DNA of 64,000 nt from the NCBI GenBank assembly GCA_013697245.1, contig JACCXH010000038.1:1-64000 (forward strand). Direction: 5' to 3'. The first letter of the stretch is position 1, and every line of letters starts with the position of its first letter. This document shows, piece by piece, positions 54,057 through 62,700 of this stretch. This DNA is from Bacteroidota bacterium. GTDB taxonomy: Bacteria > Bacteroidota > Bacteroidia > B-17B0 > Aurantibacillaceae. A model generated the notes under the pieces. It was not told the DNA's origin and did not search any database. It saw only the letters and a program-made list of their open reading frames with translations. A program made the position numbers and the translations under genes.

Positions 54057-54293
54057 TTAAAGTAATCCTGCTTCCTTTTTGATCCTCTCAAACAAAAATT
54101 CTAAACCGTTTAACTTTATCTCGTAAAGTGTTTGCAATAATATACCCAATTTACCTTCAGGAAAACCCTTGCGGTTAAACCATTCTAAATAAGAAACCGG
54201 TAATTTGTAAAGAATAACGCCTTTGTACCTTCCAAAAGGCATTGGCATTTTTACCAGGTCTAATAATAATTGTGGATTTGGTTGATCTAACAT
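54057..54293 (-). CDS. DUF3820-family protein
   Basis: 78 residues. The family motif MPFGRYKGVILYKLPVSYLEWFNRKGFPEGKLGILLQTLYEIKLNGL is nearly complete. DUF3820 proteins are small and have been linked to virulence-factor regulation in some proteobacteria; no role is established here. It starts 3 bp after the end of the preceding gene, so the two are co-transcribed. Confidence 0.85.
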   Translation of the reverse strand: MLDQPNPQLLLDLVKMPMPFGRYKGVILYKLPVSYLEWFNRKGFPEGKLGILLQTLYEIKLNGLEFLFERIKKEAGLL

Positions 54294-54296
54294 GGT

Positions 54297-54776
54297 TTAA
54301 TGGATGATCTTTTCGAGATCCAATAAAAAATCATTTTGAAGATCAGGGTGCAGGGTTGTAATTAAAGAGTTAATCTTTTTTAATTGCCCGTCCATTAAAT
54401 TTACAAGCATTTGGCTTTTATGATAAGGAATACCCGAGTTTTTTAATTTGCCGCAGAAATAAATATACATTTCAGCAGCAAGGCCTTTATCATCGGCAAA
54501 TTTGGTGTATTTGCCCATTATTCTTAAAAGTTTGCGAAGACTTTTTTTGACGTAATATAAATTCGCTTGACCTCTTAATTGTTCAAAATGCGCATCGATC
54601 TCTTCTTTTACTTCTTTAATAAATTGAACTTTATCATGCGCATCAAATAATAAAAAACCTAAATACTCTTTATTTTCTTTTTTGTATTTAGCAAGCGAGA
54701 TACAAAGATCTAACAGCTCTTTAGCCTGTAAATGTTCTAATTCTTTTTTTATGTCGCTTAGCGCTGCTGCTTTCAC
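54297..54776 (-). CDS. Small helical protein of unknown function (Bacteroidota-specific)
   Basis: 159 residues from a GTG start (KAAALSDIKKELEHLQAKELLDLCISLAKYKKENKEYLGFLLFDAHD). I recognise the N-terminal KKEL...LxxLCLxLAKxKKENKE(L)LxxLLFEAHD type of a common Bacteroidota hypothetical family, but no function. The rest is helical with many Lys and Leu. It sits 68 bp downstream of the DoxX-like gene, across a palindromic repeat. Confidence 0.7.
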   Translation of the reverse strand: MKAAALSDIKKELEHLQAKELLDLCISLAKYKKENKEYLGFLLFDAHDKVQFIKEVKEEIDAHFEQLRGQANLYYVKKSLRKLLRIMGKYTKFADDKGLAAEMYIYFCGKLKNSGIPYHKSQMLVNLMDGQLKKINSLITTLHPDLQNDFLLDLEKIIH

Positions 54777-54819
54777 TTCAGTAAACCTATTAATTATTGT
54801 GTAGCTTCAACAAACTCAG

Positions 54820-54848
54820 CCACCGGTGATTGAGCCTGTCGAAATCAC
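54820..54848. repeat. REP-like palindromic element at the DoxX-like gene stop
   Basis: GTGATT (54826-54831) and AATCAC (54843-54848) flank a GAGCCTGTCGA core, and the left side has a CCACCGGTG palindrome. The core resembles a dispersed sequence I know from Bacteroidota genomes (TCGACAGGCTCAATCACC form). The TGA stop of the DoxX-like gene, at 54845-54847, lies inside the right arm. Confidence 0.65.
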
Positions 54849-56164
54849 TTCATGTATTTTTGTTTTACATCGCTAAAGCCCGGAAAGTTATTATAGTGCC
54901 AGTTGGCTATAACAGTTCCATTCTTAACCAGCATTAAGCCGGGATTACTGCGTATCATGGTTTTTAAAACAATACCATCTACCAAACCAAAATCATATAA
55001 AGCATTGTGCTCATGCTTAAATTTATCAATGTCGCCGGGGCCACTTGCGGTAAATGCCATAAATTTATATTTTTCAAGCTCTGCTAATTTGTAAAAATCG
55101 TTGATCTTTGCCATTAAAGTTGGATCGTTCTTAGTTTCTTTAAGATCATAAATAATTAACCAAAAGCTATAATTCTTATCATTTAAAACCGAATCGGTAA
55201 TAGCAACCCCCTCTAGACTGTTTACGGTAAAATCGGTTATTTTTGGCGGGTTAACAGCATCCTGAATAACTGCATTTTCAGTTGCCACCCATTTCCAGGT
55301 AACCGTATCCTGCCAGGGGTAATTCTTTAGATCAAATTCTTTTACGGTATGATCTTTTAAATTCTCATACTTAAATCTTGTCTCATATTTTGCAGGTTGA
55401 TATCCCTCGCCGGCTTTCATATTTTCTTTAATATTCATGCCGGGTGCATAGGCCCTAAAATCCAATGGCGGTAAATTTCTGTAAGCGTATATTGGGAAAC
55501 CGAAAGAAAAAAGAATGCCCAATAAAAGTACGCTGCTTACTATCATTGGCGAAAACAGTTCGCGGATATTATCTTTCCCCGCAAATAAAATAGTAATTAA
55601 GATCATGAGCGCAATATCTTTCCAAAAACTTTCCCATGGTTTTAATTTTAAGAAATCGCCAAAGCAACCGCAATGCGTTACTTTATTAAAGCAGGCCGAA
55701 TAAAAAGTTAAAAAGGTGAAGAAAGCAATTTGCGCAAATAATAACCAAAGCGTGAGCTTGTTCTTATAACCTATTAATAACATAACACCTAAAATAATTT
55801 CGCTGGCACAAATAATAATAGCAAGTAGTAAAGCAATATGTGCGAACCATTCAAAAAACGCCATACCCGTATCGTTTTGAAATACCTCAAAATATTCTTT
55901 TAGCTTGTATGAAAAACCTAAAGGATCATTTGCTTTAATAAAACCCGAAAAAATAAATAAACCGCCAACCAAAAACCTGGCCACATGTGTAATCATTGGA
56001 ATACGGGCAATGTAGCCGGCGCCATTAATTAAAATTAATTCAATGGCAATTAAAATAGCTAATGTTGTTCTGCTAAAACAGGGTGGTGTGATCATATAAA
56101 TGATAACAGCTAAACCTGCCGACCAGATAAAACGGAAAACATTGGAGGATAAGAATTTTTTCAT
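54845..56164 (-). CDS. DoxX-like membrane protein (BT_3928 family)
   Basis: 439 residues. About six to eight transmembrane segments in the first 240 residues include the DoxX-like FLVGGLFIFSGFIKANDPLGFSYKL and a MauE-like part (HCGCFGDFLKLKPWESFWKDIALM). The C-terminal 200 residues are soluble and end in a thioredoxin-like stretch without a CxxC (WLIIYDLKETKNDP ... MIRSNPGLMLVKNGTVIANWHY). This architecture is the BT_3928 family of Bacteroidota. Function unknown; a role in periplasmic redox or respiration is a guess from the domains. Its stop codon lies in a REP-like repeat. Confidence 0.85.
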   Translation of the reverse strand: MKKFLSSNVFRFIWSAGLAVIIYMITPPCFSRTTLAILIAIELILINGAGYIARIPMITHVARFLVGGLFIFSGFIKANDPLGFSYKLKEYFEVFQNDTGMAFFEWFAHIALLLAIIICASEIILGVMLLIGYKNKLTLWLLFAQIAFFTFLTFYSACFNKVTHCGCFGDFLKLKPWESFWKDIALMILITILFAGKDNIRELFSPMIVSSVLLLGILFSFGFPIYAYRNLPPLDFRAYAPGMNIKENMKAGEGYQPAKYETRFKYENLKDHTVKEFDLKNYPWQDTVTWKWVATENAVIQDAVNPPKITDFTVNSLEGVAITDSVLNDKNYSFWLIIYDLKETKNDPTLMAKINDFYKLAELEKYKFMAFTASGPGDIDKFKHEHNALYDFGLVDGIVLKTMIRSNPGLMLVKNGTVIANWHYNNFPGFSDVKQKYMK

Positions 56165-56318
56165 ATGTAGATTTTATTTTTTTAATTGTCATATGGAATA
56201 CGTTATGCGATCTTTATCTACTGCGCTTTTTGGAGCATAACTTAGTTCATATAAGGGCTTTATTTTTTTAAAGATATTGAGTTCTGTTTTTTATAAAAGT
56301 TAAATTAATTTTTTTTAA

Positions 56319-56855
56319 CTATTTAGCCAGTTTAATTAAAGCAAATACCGAATAGTTGATCATATCCATATAATTGGCATCCACTCCTTCGCTAATAATT
56401 GTTTTGCCCTTATTATCCTCTATTTGCTTTACCCTAAACACCTTCATTAATATCAGGTCGGTTAAAGAACTCATCCTCATATCGCGCCATGCTTCGCCGT
56501 AATCGTGGTTCTTATCTTCCATTAATTGCTTGGTTTGTCCGGCATATTTAATGTATAAATTGGCTACCTCATCGTAGGGCAGGTCTACACGCGTATCATT
56601 CACCAGCTCAAGCTGAATAAGGGCAATAATGCAATAGTTAATAATACCAATGTACTCGCCGTTAATATCGTCTACTATCTTTTGAGTTCCTTTTTCCTCT
56701 ATACTTTTTACCCTTTGCGCCTTAATAAAGATCTGGTCGGTTAAAGAAGTAGGCCTTAAATTGCGCCAGGCAGTACCATAGTCTTTCATCTTCTTTAAAA
56801 AGATATCTTTGCATTGAGAAATTGCTGCGTCGTATTGTTTAGATGTAGTTTGCAT
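56319..56855 (-). CDS. DUF1599 protein with two tandem repeats
   Basis: 178 residues from the ATG at 56855 (MQTTSKQYDAAISQCKDIF); a longer in-frame start at 56915 would add a hydrophobic stretch and run into folP. Two copies of one module are plain: MKDYGTAWRNLRPTSLTDQI and NHDYGEAWRDMRMSSLTDLI, each followed by KxxRVKxIE and a helix ending INYCIIALIQL / INYSVFALIKL. DUF1599 is described as a nucleotide-modification-associated domain. It is back to back with folP with only 7 bp between the ATGs. Confidence 0.88.
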   Translation of the reverse strand: MQTTSKQYDAAISQCKDIFLKKMKDYGTAWRNLRPTSLTDQIFIKAQRVKSIEEKGTQKIVDDINGEYIGIINYCIIALIQLELVNDTRVDLPYDEVANLYIKYAGQTKQLMEDKNHDYGEAWRDMRMSSLTDLILMKVFRVKQIEDNKGKTIISEGVDANYMDMINYSVFALIKLAK

Positions 56856-56862
56856 ATAGAAT

Positions 56863-57714
56863 ATGAGCACTAAAAATAGCGAAATTAACCCAATAGAATA
56901 CACTTGCAATAGCAAAACATTAACATTTATTAAGCCTTTAATAATGGCTATTGTGAATATTACGCCCGACAGCTTTTATGATGGTGGCAAATACAGCAAT
57001 GTGAACGATGTTTTGCAGGATATAGAGGAGAAATTAAGCCAGGGGGCCGATATTATTGACATTGGCGCTGCTTCTTCCCGCCCAGGAGCAAAGCAAATAA
57101 CCGAACCGGAAGAATGGGAAAGACTGGAAGCTTATTTACCCGCTATTCGAAAAAAATTTCCGGATACATTTATTAGTATTGATACGTTTAACGCTACAAT
57201 TGCTAAAAAAAGTGCCGAACATGGCGCCGATATTATAAATGATATTAGCGGTGGCGATATGGACCCAAATATGTTTGTTACCATTGCTAATTTAGATCTT
57301 CCCTATGTTTTAATGCACATGCAAGGCATACCGCAAACCATGCAGCAAAACCCTGTTTATAACAACGTTGTGGAAGAGGTGCGAGAGGAACTTTCAAAAA
57401 AAATAGAAAAATTACAAGGCCTGAATTTTAGAAAAATAATTGTAGATGTAGGTTTTGGTTTTGGAAAAACACAGGAGCACAATTACCGGCTACTTAAAAA
57501 TTTACAACAGTTTAACCAATATCCGATACTGACAGGCTTCTCAAGAAAAAGTATGATAAATAAGGTAATTGGTACCAATCCGGTAACTTCTATGAACGGC
57601 ACAACCGTTTTAAATACAATAGCTTTGTTAAATGGTGCTTCCATCCTGCGTGTACACGATGTAACCGAGGCCAAACAAGCAATTAATTTAGTGCAATTCT
57701 ATAAAAATGTTTAA
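56863..57714 (+). CDS. folP: Dihydropteroate synthase
   Basis: 283 residues. It condenses p-aminobenzoate with hydroxymethyl-dihydropterin diphosphate in folate synthesis. Motifs in order: IMAIVNITPDSFYDGG (start of the TIM barrel), DIGAASSRPGAKQ (the PABA loop), ISIDTFNATIAKKS, DINDISGG-type strand, VDVGFGFGKTQEHN, TGFSRKSM. The usual loop GGESTRPG reads GAASSRPG here. It diverges from the DUF1599 gene with 7 bp between start codons, so the promoter of each gene must lie in the other. Confidence 0.94.
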   Translation: MSTKNSEINPIEYTCNSKTLTFIKPLIMAIVNITPDSFYDGGKYSNVNDVLQDIEEKLSQGADIIDIGAASSRPGAKQITEPEEWERLEAYLPAIRKKFPDTFISIDTFNATIAKKSAEHGADIINDISGGDMDPNMFVTIANLDLPYVLMHMQGIPQTMQQNPVYNNVVEEVREELSKKIEKLQGLNFRKIIVDVGFGFGKTQEHNYRLLKNLQQFNQYPILTGFSRKSMINKVIGTNPVTSMNGTTVLNTIALLNGASILRVHDVTEAKQAINLVQFYKNV

Positions 57715-57740
57715 TTTTAAATACCAATTCTTAATAGCCA

Positions 57741-58454
57741 ATGTCTCATTCGTTTTTTAAAAAAATAGTTTGCCTGTTTTTGATCTTATTTTTTACTGAA
57801 GGAAGATCTGCATTGAAAATTGGCGATTATTATACTATCCCCCCCTACAGTTTTCAAATTGCAGTTTTAAAATATAACGGTGGTGGCGATTGGTACGCCA
57901 ACCTTGAAACTTCGGTGCCTAACTTAATTAAATTCTGTAACGATAATATTAAAACCACCATTAACCCCGAACAGGCAATTGTTGATGCCGGTAGTATTGA
58001 AATTTATAGTTATCCTTTCGTGCACATGACCGGCCATGGCAATGTTATTTTCTCTAACCAGGAAGCAGAAAATTTAAGGAATTATTTAATGGCCGGTGGT
58101 TTTTTACATGTCAGCGATAATTACGGGATGGATAAATTTATTCGTGTGCAATTAAAAAAAGTGTTTCCTGAATTAGATCTTGTTGAATTGCCTTTTAATC
58201 ATCCGATCTATCATCAAAAATTTGAATTTGCAAATGGTTTACCGAAAATTCACGAACACGAAAATGGCGCACCAAAAGGTTACGGTTTAATTTATAAAGG
58301 TCGCCTGGTTTGTTTTTACGATTTTGAATGCGACCTTGGTGACGGCTGGGAAAGCCCGGAAATACACAAAGATAGCGAAGAAACCAGAACCAAAGCTTTA
58401 AAAATGGGTGCCAATTTAATATCTTACGCGTTTATGGGTTTTGATAAAAAATAA
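57741..58454 (+). CDS. DUF4159-family exported protein
   Basis: 237 residues with a signal peptide (MSHSFFKKIVCLFLILFFTEGRS). The family pattern is clear: FQIAVLKYNGGGDWYANLETSVPNLIKFCNDNI, YPFVHMTGHGNVIFSNQEAENLRNYLMAGGFLHVSDNYG, LPFNHPIYHQKFEF, WESPEIHKDSEETRTKALKMGANL. DUF4159 proteins have a glutamine-amidotransferase-like fold and are often clustered with MoxR/vWA membrane proteins. Here it follows folP and precedes the DUF5686 barrel protein. Function unknown. Confidence 0.87.
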   Translation: MSHSFFKKIVCLFLILFFTEGRSALKIGDYYTIPPYSFQIAVLKYNGGGDWYANLETSVPNLIKFCNDNIKTTINPEQAIVDAGSIEIYSYPFVHMTGHGNVIFSNQEAENLRNYLMAGGFLHVSDNYGMDKFIRVQLKKVFPELDLVELPFNHPIYHQKFEFANGLPKIHEHENGAPKGYGLIYKGRLVCFYDFECDLGDGWESPEIHKDSEETRTKALKMGANLISYAFMGFDKK

Positions 58455-58512
58455 ATTGCACTGTAACATTACTATATTGTTAAGCGTCATTCAATAAAGC
58501 TGCCGGCAAATT

Positions 58513-60972
58513 ATGCGTAATATATTATTGATCTTACACTTTTTTGTTTGCAGCAATCTTTTAATTTCCCAACAATTCATTCTCTCAGGAAAAATTACAG
58601 GCAATAACGAAAGCTTGCCATTTGCCACTATTTATTTAAAAGGCACTACCAAAGGTGTTAATAGTAACGATAACGGAAATTATTCTTTAAAGTTAGATGC
58701 AGGAAAACACATTGTGGTATTTCAATACGTTGGTTATTCAAAACAAGAGATTGAAGTTGATCTCACGCAAAATAAAACCCTGGATGTAAATTTAAAACTA
58801 GATGGCATTGCTTTGAAGGAAATTGTTGTAAAGGCCGGCGAAGACCCCGCCTATCCTATCATGCGCAAGGCCATTAAAAAAAGGAAGCTATTTTCAAATC
58901 AGGTAACAGAATACTCTTGTCAATCTTACATAAAAGGCTTACAACGTTTAACCAACCTGCCTGATAAGTTTAAAAAATTAATTAAAATAACCAGTGGCGA
59001 AAAAATAGATTCTACTTTATATGGTGTTATTTATTTAAGTGAAAGCGAAAGCAACTATTATTTTAAAAAGCCAAATAAACAAAAAGAAATTATGTTTAGT
59101 AGTCGAGTTAGTGGCGAAAGTAAAAGTTTTAGCTTTAACCAGCTTAGCCAAATGAAATTTAATTTTTATGAGAATTTAATTCCAATAAGAGGCATTAGCG
59201 ACAGGCCTTTTGTATCGCCCTTGAACGGAAATGCTTTTATTTATTACAAGTTTAAATTATTGGGCACCATAAATGAGGACGGCAAGATCTTTAATAAGAT
59301 CGAAGTAAAACCAAAGCGCAAAACAGATCCGTGTTTTACAGGGATAATTTATATCCAGGAAAATTCGTGGCGCATTACGGGTATTGACCTTGAGTTATAT
59401 AAGGATAATAAAATAAAATTTGTTGATACACTTTCTATTAAACAATTGTACGCGCCAATTTCCGGCGATAGTATTTGGATGCCTGTAAACCACAATTTTG
59501 GATTTCATTTTACTTTTTTTGGAATTTCCGGCGACGGATATTTTAATGCTACGGTAAAAAATTACAATTTAACGCCTGACATTAAAGATGATTTTTTTAG
59601 TAATGAAGTTTTTGTGGTGGAAGATGGCGCCAACAAAAAAGATTCTAATTACTGGAATATTAACCGACCTGCACCATTAACGCGAGAGGAAAATAAAGAT
59701 TATCGCAAAAAAGACAGTACAGAAAAAATACAGGAAACCGACAGGTACAAAGATTCAGTTGATAGAAAAAAAAATAAGCCAAGGGTAAACGATCTTTTTT
59801 TCGGGTATACTTATAACAAAACAAAAGAAAGGATCTCCGTCTCTATACCCGGCATTGTTACTAATGGTATACAATACAATACCGTTGAAGGTCTTAATTT
59901 GAGTTATATTTTTTCGGTAAACAAAGAATATGAGAATTTAAAGGCGCATCGCTTTAGCGGGAAATTACGCTACGGTTTTAGTAATTATTTGTGGGGAGGA
60001 GAAATGGGTTACAATTATTTTTTTAATCCGAAAAAGTTTTCGAGAATTGGTATTAAAGTAAAATCAATTGCTGAGCAATACAATCAAATGGATCCAATTT
60101 CGCCATTAGTTAATTCGCTTTATTCTTTATTTTTAAATGAGAACTTTATGAAAGTATTTAAAGAGACGGGCGTTGAAAGTAGCTATTTTACAGAGCTTAC
60201 AAACGGCATTTTCTTTTCTTCCTTAGTAAAGTATGTAGAGCGCGATCCCTTAAAAAATACAAGTAACCTTTTAATTGTTGACGATAAAACAAAACTATTT
60301 ACCAGTAACGATCCTCGTAATGCATTTACACACGATTCTTTATTCAATACAAATAATGCCTTTACCGGCGAAATCACTTTTTCGTTTAGGTTCAAGCAAA
60401 AATATATTACCCTCCCAAATCAAAAGATCATTACGGGCAGCAAATACCCGCGTCTAAGCGTCAGCTATAAAAAGGCTATTCCTGTTTTAAATACAAAAGC
60501 AGATTATGATCTTGCAAGCGCCATGATATATGACGAATTAAATCTTGGTTTATTTGGGCGTTTAGGTTTTCGTTTAAAAGGCGGCGGTTTTTTAAATACT
60601 AAAAAATTATTCTTTATGGATTTTAAATATTTTTTAGGCAACCAAACCTTATTTAATACCAATGATTATTTAAGTAGCTTCAGGCTATTGCCCTATTATA
60701 CTTTTAGTGCCGACAGATGGTTTACTGAAGCGCATGCCGAACATCACTTTAACGGGTTTATCATAAATAAGATCCCACTCTTAAAAAAATTAAATATACA
60801 GGAGGTTGTTGGCGGCCATTTATTAATGAGCAATAGATTGAAGCAGTATTACGAGATAAATTTTGGCATTGAAAATATTTTTAATGTGCTAAGGTTCGAT
60901 TATGTTTTAGGTTACGGTATCAACAATAAAGTAAATTCCGGTTTTACTATTGGTATCAATACACGTTTATAA
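58513..60972 (+). CDS. DUF5686 outer-membrane protein with carboxypeptidase-like regulatory domain
   Basis: 819 residues with a signal peptide (to LLISQQ). Residues about 22-108 are a carboxypeptidase D regulatory-like Ig domain (LSGKITGNNESLPFATIYLKGTTKGVNSNDNGNYSL). The rest is the DUF5686 domain with an N-terminal plug-like part and a beta-barrel. The C-terminal residues GYGINNKVNSGFTIGINTRL are typical of barrel ends. This build is known for large Bacteroidota outer-membrane proteins; the function is undefined. It may be co-transcribed with the TonB-domain gene. Confidence 0.85.
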   Translation: MRNILLILHFFVCSNLLISQQFILSGKITGNNESLPFATIYLKGTTKGVNSNDNGNYSLKLDAGKHIVVFQYVGYSKQEIEVDLTQNKTLDVNLKLDGIALKEIVVKAGEDPAYPIMRKAIKKRKLFSNQVTEYSCQSYIKGLQRLTNLPDKFKKLIKITSGEKIDSTLYGVIYLSESESNYYFKKPNKQKEIMFSSRVSGESKSFSFNQLSQMKFNFYENLIPIRGISDRPFVSPLNGNAFIYYKFKLLGTINEDGKIFNKIEVKPKRKTDPCFTGIIYIQENSWRITGIDLELYKDNKIKFVDTLSIKQLYAPISGDSIWMPVNHNFGFHFTFFGISGDGYFNATVKNYNLTPDIKDDFFSNEVFVVEDGANKKDSNYWNINRPAPLTREENKDYRKKDSTEKIQETDRYKDSVDRKKNKPRVNDLFFGYTYNKTKERISVSIPGIVTNGIQYNTVEGLNLSYIFSVNKEYENLKAHRFSGKLRYGFSNYLWGGEMGYNYFFNPKKFSRIGIKVKSIAEQYNQMDPISPLVNSLYSLFLNENFMKVFKETGVESSYFTELTNGIFFSSLVKYVERDPLKNTSNLLIVDDKTKLFTSNDPRNAFTHDSLFNTNNAFTGEITFSFRFKQKYITLPNQKIITGSKYPRLSVSYKKAIPVLNTKADYDLASAMIYDELNLGLFGRLGFRLKGGGFLNTKKLFFMDFKYFLGNQTLFNTNDYLSSFRLLPYYTFSADRWFTEAHAEHHFNGFIINKIPLLKKLNIQEVVGGHLLMSNRLKQYYEINFGIENIFNVLRFDYVLGYGINNKVNSGFTIGINTRL

Positions 60973-61032
60973 GTGGTAGCCTTTTATTGTTTTATGGTTT
61001 TTACTTTTATTTTTTTTAAAGTATATTTACAT

Positions 61033-61833
61033 ATGCTTAAACGATACATACTTCCTTTTTTTATATTGTGTGTTTCATCTATAACAGGTCAAACATCAAG
61101 TACCAGCCCTGAATTCGAAGCACAGGCAATTGGCGGCAAGGCGCAGATCGAGCAGGTGTTGCAAACACAATTAACCTTACCGAAAATCTTATTAACCGGC
61201 AATTTTGATTTAGAAGTAACTACATATTTTGATCTAGATTCTGCCGGTAAAGCAGTAAATATTAAGTTTGAAGGATTAAAGAATAACAATAATAATGTAT
61301 TAAAAAGTGAACTGACACGTATGTTCAGTTTTTTGAAGTTCAGCAAAACATTACACCTTCCTAACGAGAGCCGGCCTTATTTTTTGATCTTTAAATTATC
61401 TACCGAAAAATATAACCGTTACTTTAAACAAAAGAACAAATTAAATCTCAAAAAACCTTTGCCTGCAGATAGCAGTTATGTTATTTATACAAAGGCCGAT
61501 AAATCGCCGGAGTATTTTAAAAATGGTGATGATGGCTTGGCAGAATTTATTCTTTCCAATATTGAATACCCAAAATTGGCAGTAGAAAAGTCAGTAGAAG
61601 GTACTGTTGTTATAGAATTTGTTGTTGAAACAAATGGTTACTTAACCGGCATAATAGTTAAACAACCTCTTGGCGCCGGCTGCACCGAAGAAGCATTAAA
61701 ATTAATTAAAGAAACAAAATGGCAACCCGCTGTATCAAATAATAAATTTGTAAGATACAGAACTACTTATCCTATTACCTTTAGCCTACGTAATGTAAGT
61801 AAAGATAATTCCAGTTCGCAGCTGGGGCAATAA
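61033..61833 (+). CDS. TonB C-terminal-domain protein
   Basis: About 266 residues from the ATG at 61033 (MLKRYILPFFILCVSSITGQ), which gives a normal signal peptide; the open frame reaches back to a GTG at 60973. Two related halves each resemble a TonB C-terminal domain. The second ends in IEYPKLAVEKSVEGTVVIEFVVETNGYLTGIIVKQPLGAGCTEEALKLIKETKWQPAV, the YPxxAxxxgxeGtVxvxF pattern. It is exported and lacks the transmembrane/proline linker of classical TonB, so it is not a standard energy transducer. It converges on the DUF3592 gene with only 7 bp between. Confidence 0.8.
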   Translation: MLKRYILPFFILCVSSITGQTSSTSPEFEAQAIGGKAQIEQVLQTQLTLPKILLTGNFDLEVTTYFDLDSAGKAVNIKFEGLKNNNNNVLKSELTRMFSFLKFSKTLHLPNESRPYFLIFKLSTEKYNRYFKQKNKLNLKKPLPADSSYVIYTKADKSPEYFKNGDDGLAEFILSNIEYPKLAVEKSVEGTVVIEFVVETNGYLTGIIVKQPLGAGCTEEALKLIKETKWQPAVSNNKFVRYRTTYPITFSLRNVSKDNSSSQLGQ

Positions 61834-61840
61834 ACAATTT

Positions 61841-62284
61841 TTATTGGTAGTAACTAAAGCTTATTAATAAGCTTATTATTCCAAAGAAAAAGATCACAAC
61901 GTATAAACCCACGCCATTACAAAACAACACAGACTCTTGCGGATCTTTTTGGTTGACATAAACAACAACTTGGTTCTCGATCTTGTTTATGGCTTTTGCA
62001 GCGGCCGATTCCATGTGATTAACTTGGCCACCAATGAGCTCAACTAAATAAACTTTATTATTTGTATAGTCTTTACCATGATAATTGTACTTATACTCTA
62101 TTCTTACACCATATGGCGAATTTCGCGAAGAAACTTTTTTATGCAATTCTACTTTTTTCGAAATAACTAAAGCTTGCACTTTTTCCCAGGCCTTAACCTT
62201 AAAGTAAAGTAAGATCAGTTTAATGCCCGACCAAAAACATACAGCAGCAATAACAATTGAAAAAATAAGTGTAAAAGTTCTCAT
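61841..62284 (-). CDS. DUF3592-family membrane protein
   Basis: 147 residues. Transmembrane segments at about 5-28 and 125-144 frame a beta-rich region (VQALVISKKVELHKKVSSRNSPYGVRIEYKYNYHGKDYTNNKVYL, then VVVYVNQKDPQESVL). That pattern is typical of DUF3592. The start overlaps the last base of ybeY. Function unknown. Confidence 0.82.
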   Translation of the reverse strand: MRTFTLIFSIVIAAVCFWSGIKLILLYFKVKAWEKVQALVISKKVELHKKVSSRNSPYGVRIEYKYNYHGKDYTNNKVYLVELIGGQVNHMESAAAKAINKIENQVVVYVNQKDPQESVLFCNGVGLYVVIFFFGIISLLISFSYYQ

Positions 62285-62700
62285 TAGCGGTATTTTTTTA
62301 AAGCGGCGTTCTCTTTGCTTCTCATGATCTTAATATCATTGGCGGTTTTATCTTTATAGCCGCATAAATGTAAAACCCCGTGAATGATCACACGTTTAAT
62401 TTCGGTCTCAAAGTCTTGCCAAAATTTATTTGCATTCTCCTTTACCCTTTCAACACTAATAATAATATCGCCGTTAATTGTTTTTCCTTCGCAAGAATCA
62501 AAGGTGATAATATCGGTGTAAGTTTTGTGTCTTAAGAACTGAATATTTGTTTTTAGAATTTCTTCGTCTGAAGTAAAAACAAAATTAATTTCACCTAACT
62601 TCTTTTTTTCAGACTCAACAATAGTTTTGATCCAGTTTTTAATTTTTACCTTTTCAGATAATTTAAAATTACTATTTTGGTTTTGAAATGAAACAGCCAT
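62284..62700 (-). CDS. ybeY: rRNA maturation endoribonuclease YbeY
   Basis: 138 residues. The zinc site is HGVLHLCGYKDKT, then MRSKENAAL at the C-terminus. The first two His ligands are canonical. The third, His in the usual HGxLHLxGYDH, is replaced: the residues read KD, so an Asp or a shifted residue would serve. I recall this as common in Bacteroidota YbeY. It is upstream of DUF3592 and downstream of a lipoprotein gene, all joined by 1 bp overlaps or contacts. Confidence 0.9.
   Translation of the reverse strand: MAVSFQNQNSNFKLSEKVKIKNWIKTIVESEKKKLGEINFVFTSDEEILKTNIQFLRHKTYTDIITFDSCEGKTINGDIIISVERVKENANKFWQDFETEIKRVIIHGVLHLCGYKDKTANDIKIMRSKENAALKKYR

Noticed and set aside
57839-57848. Run of C in the DUF4159 gene, and similar C-runs in the vWA (about 7531) and glycosyltransferase (about 22484) genes, as slippage sites
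   Set aside because: They encode Pro-Pro or Pro-His in intact, conserved frames; no sign of frame change.
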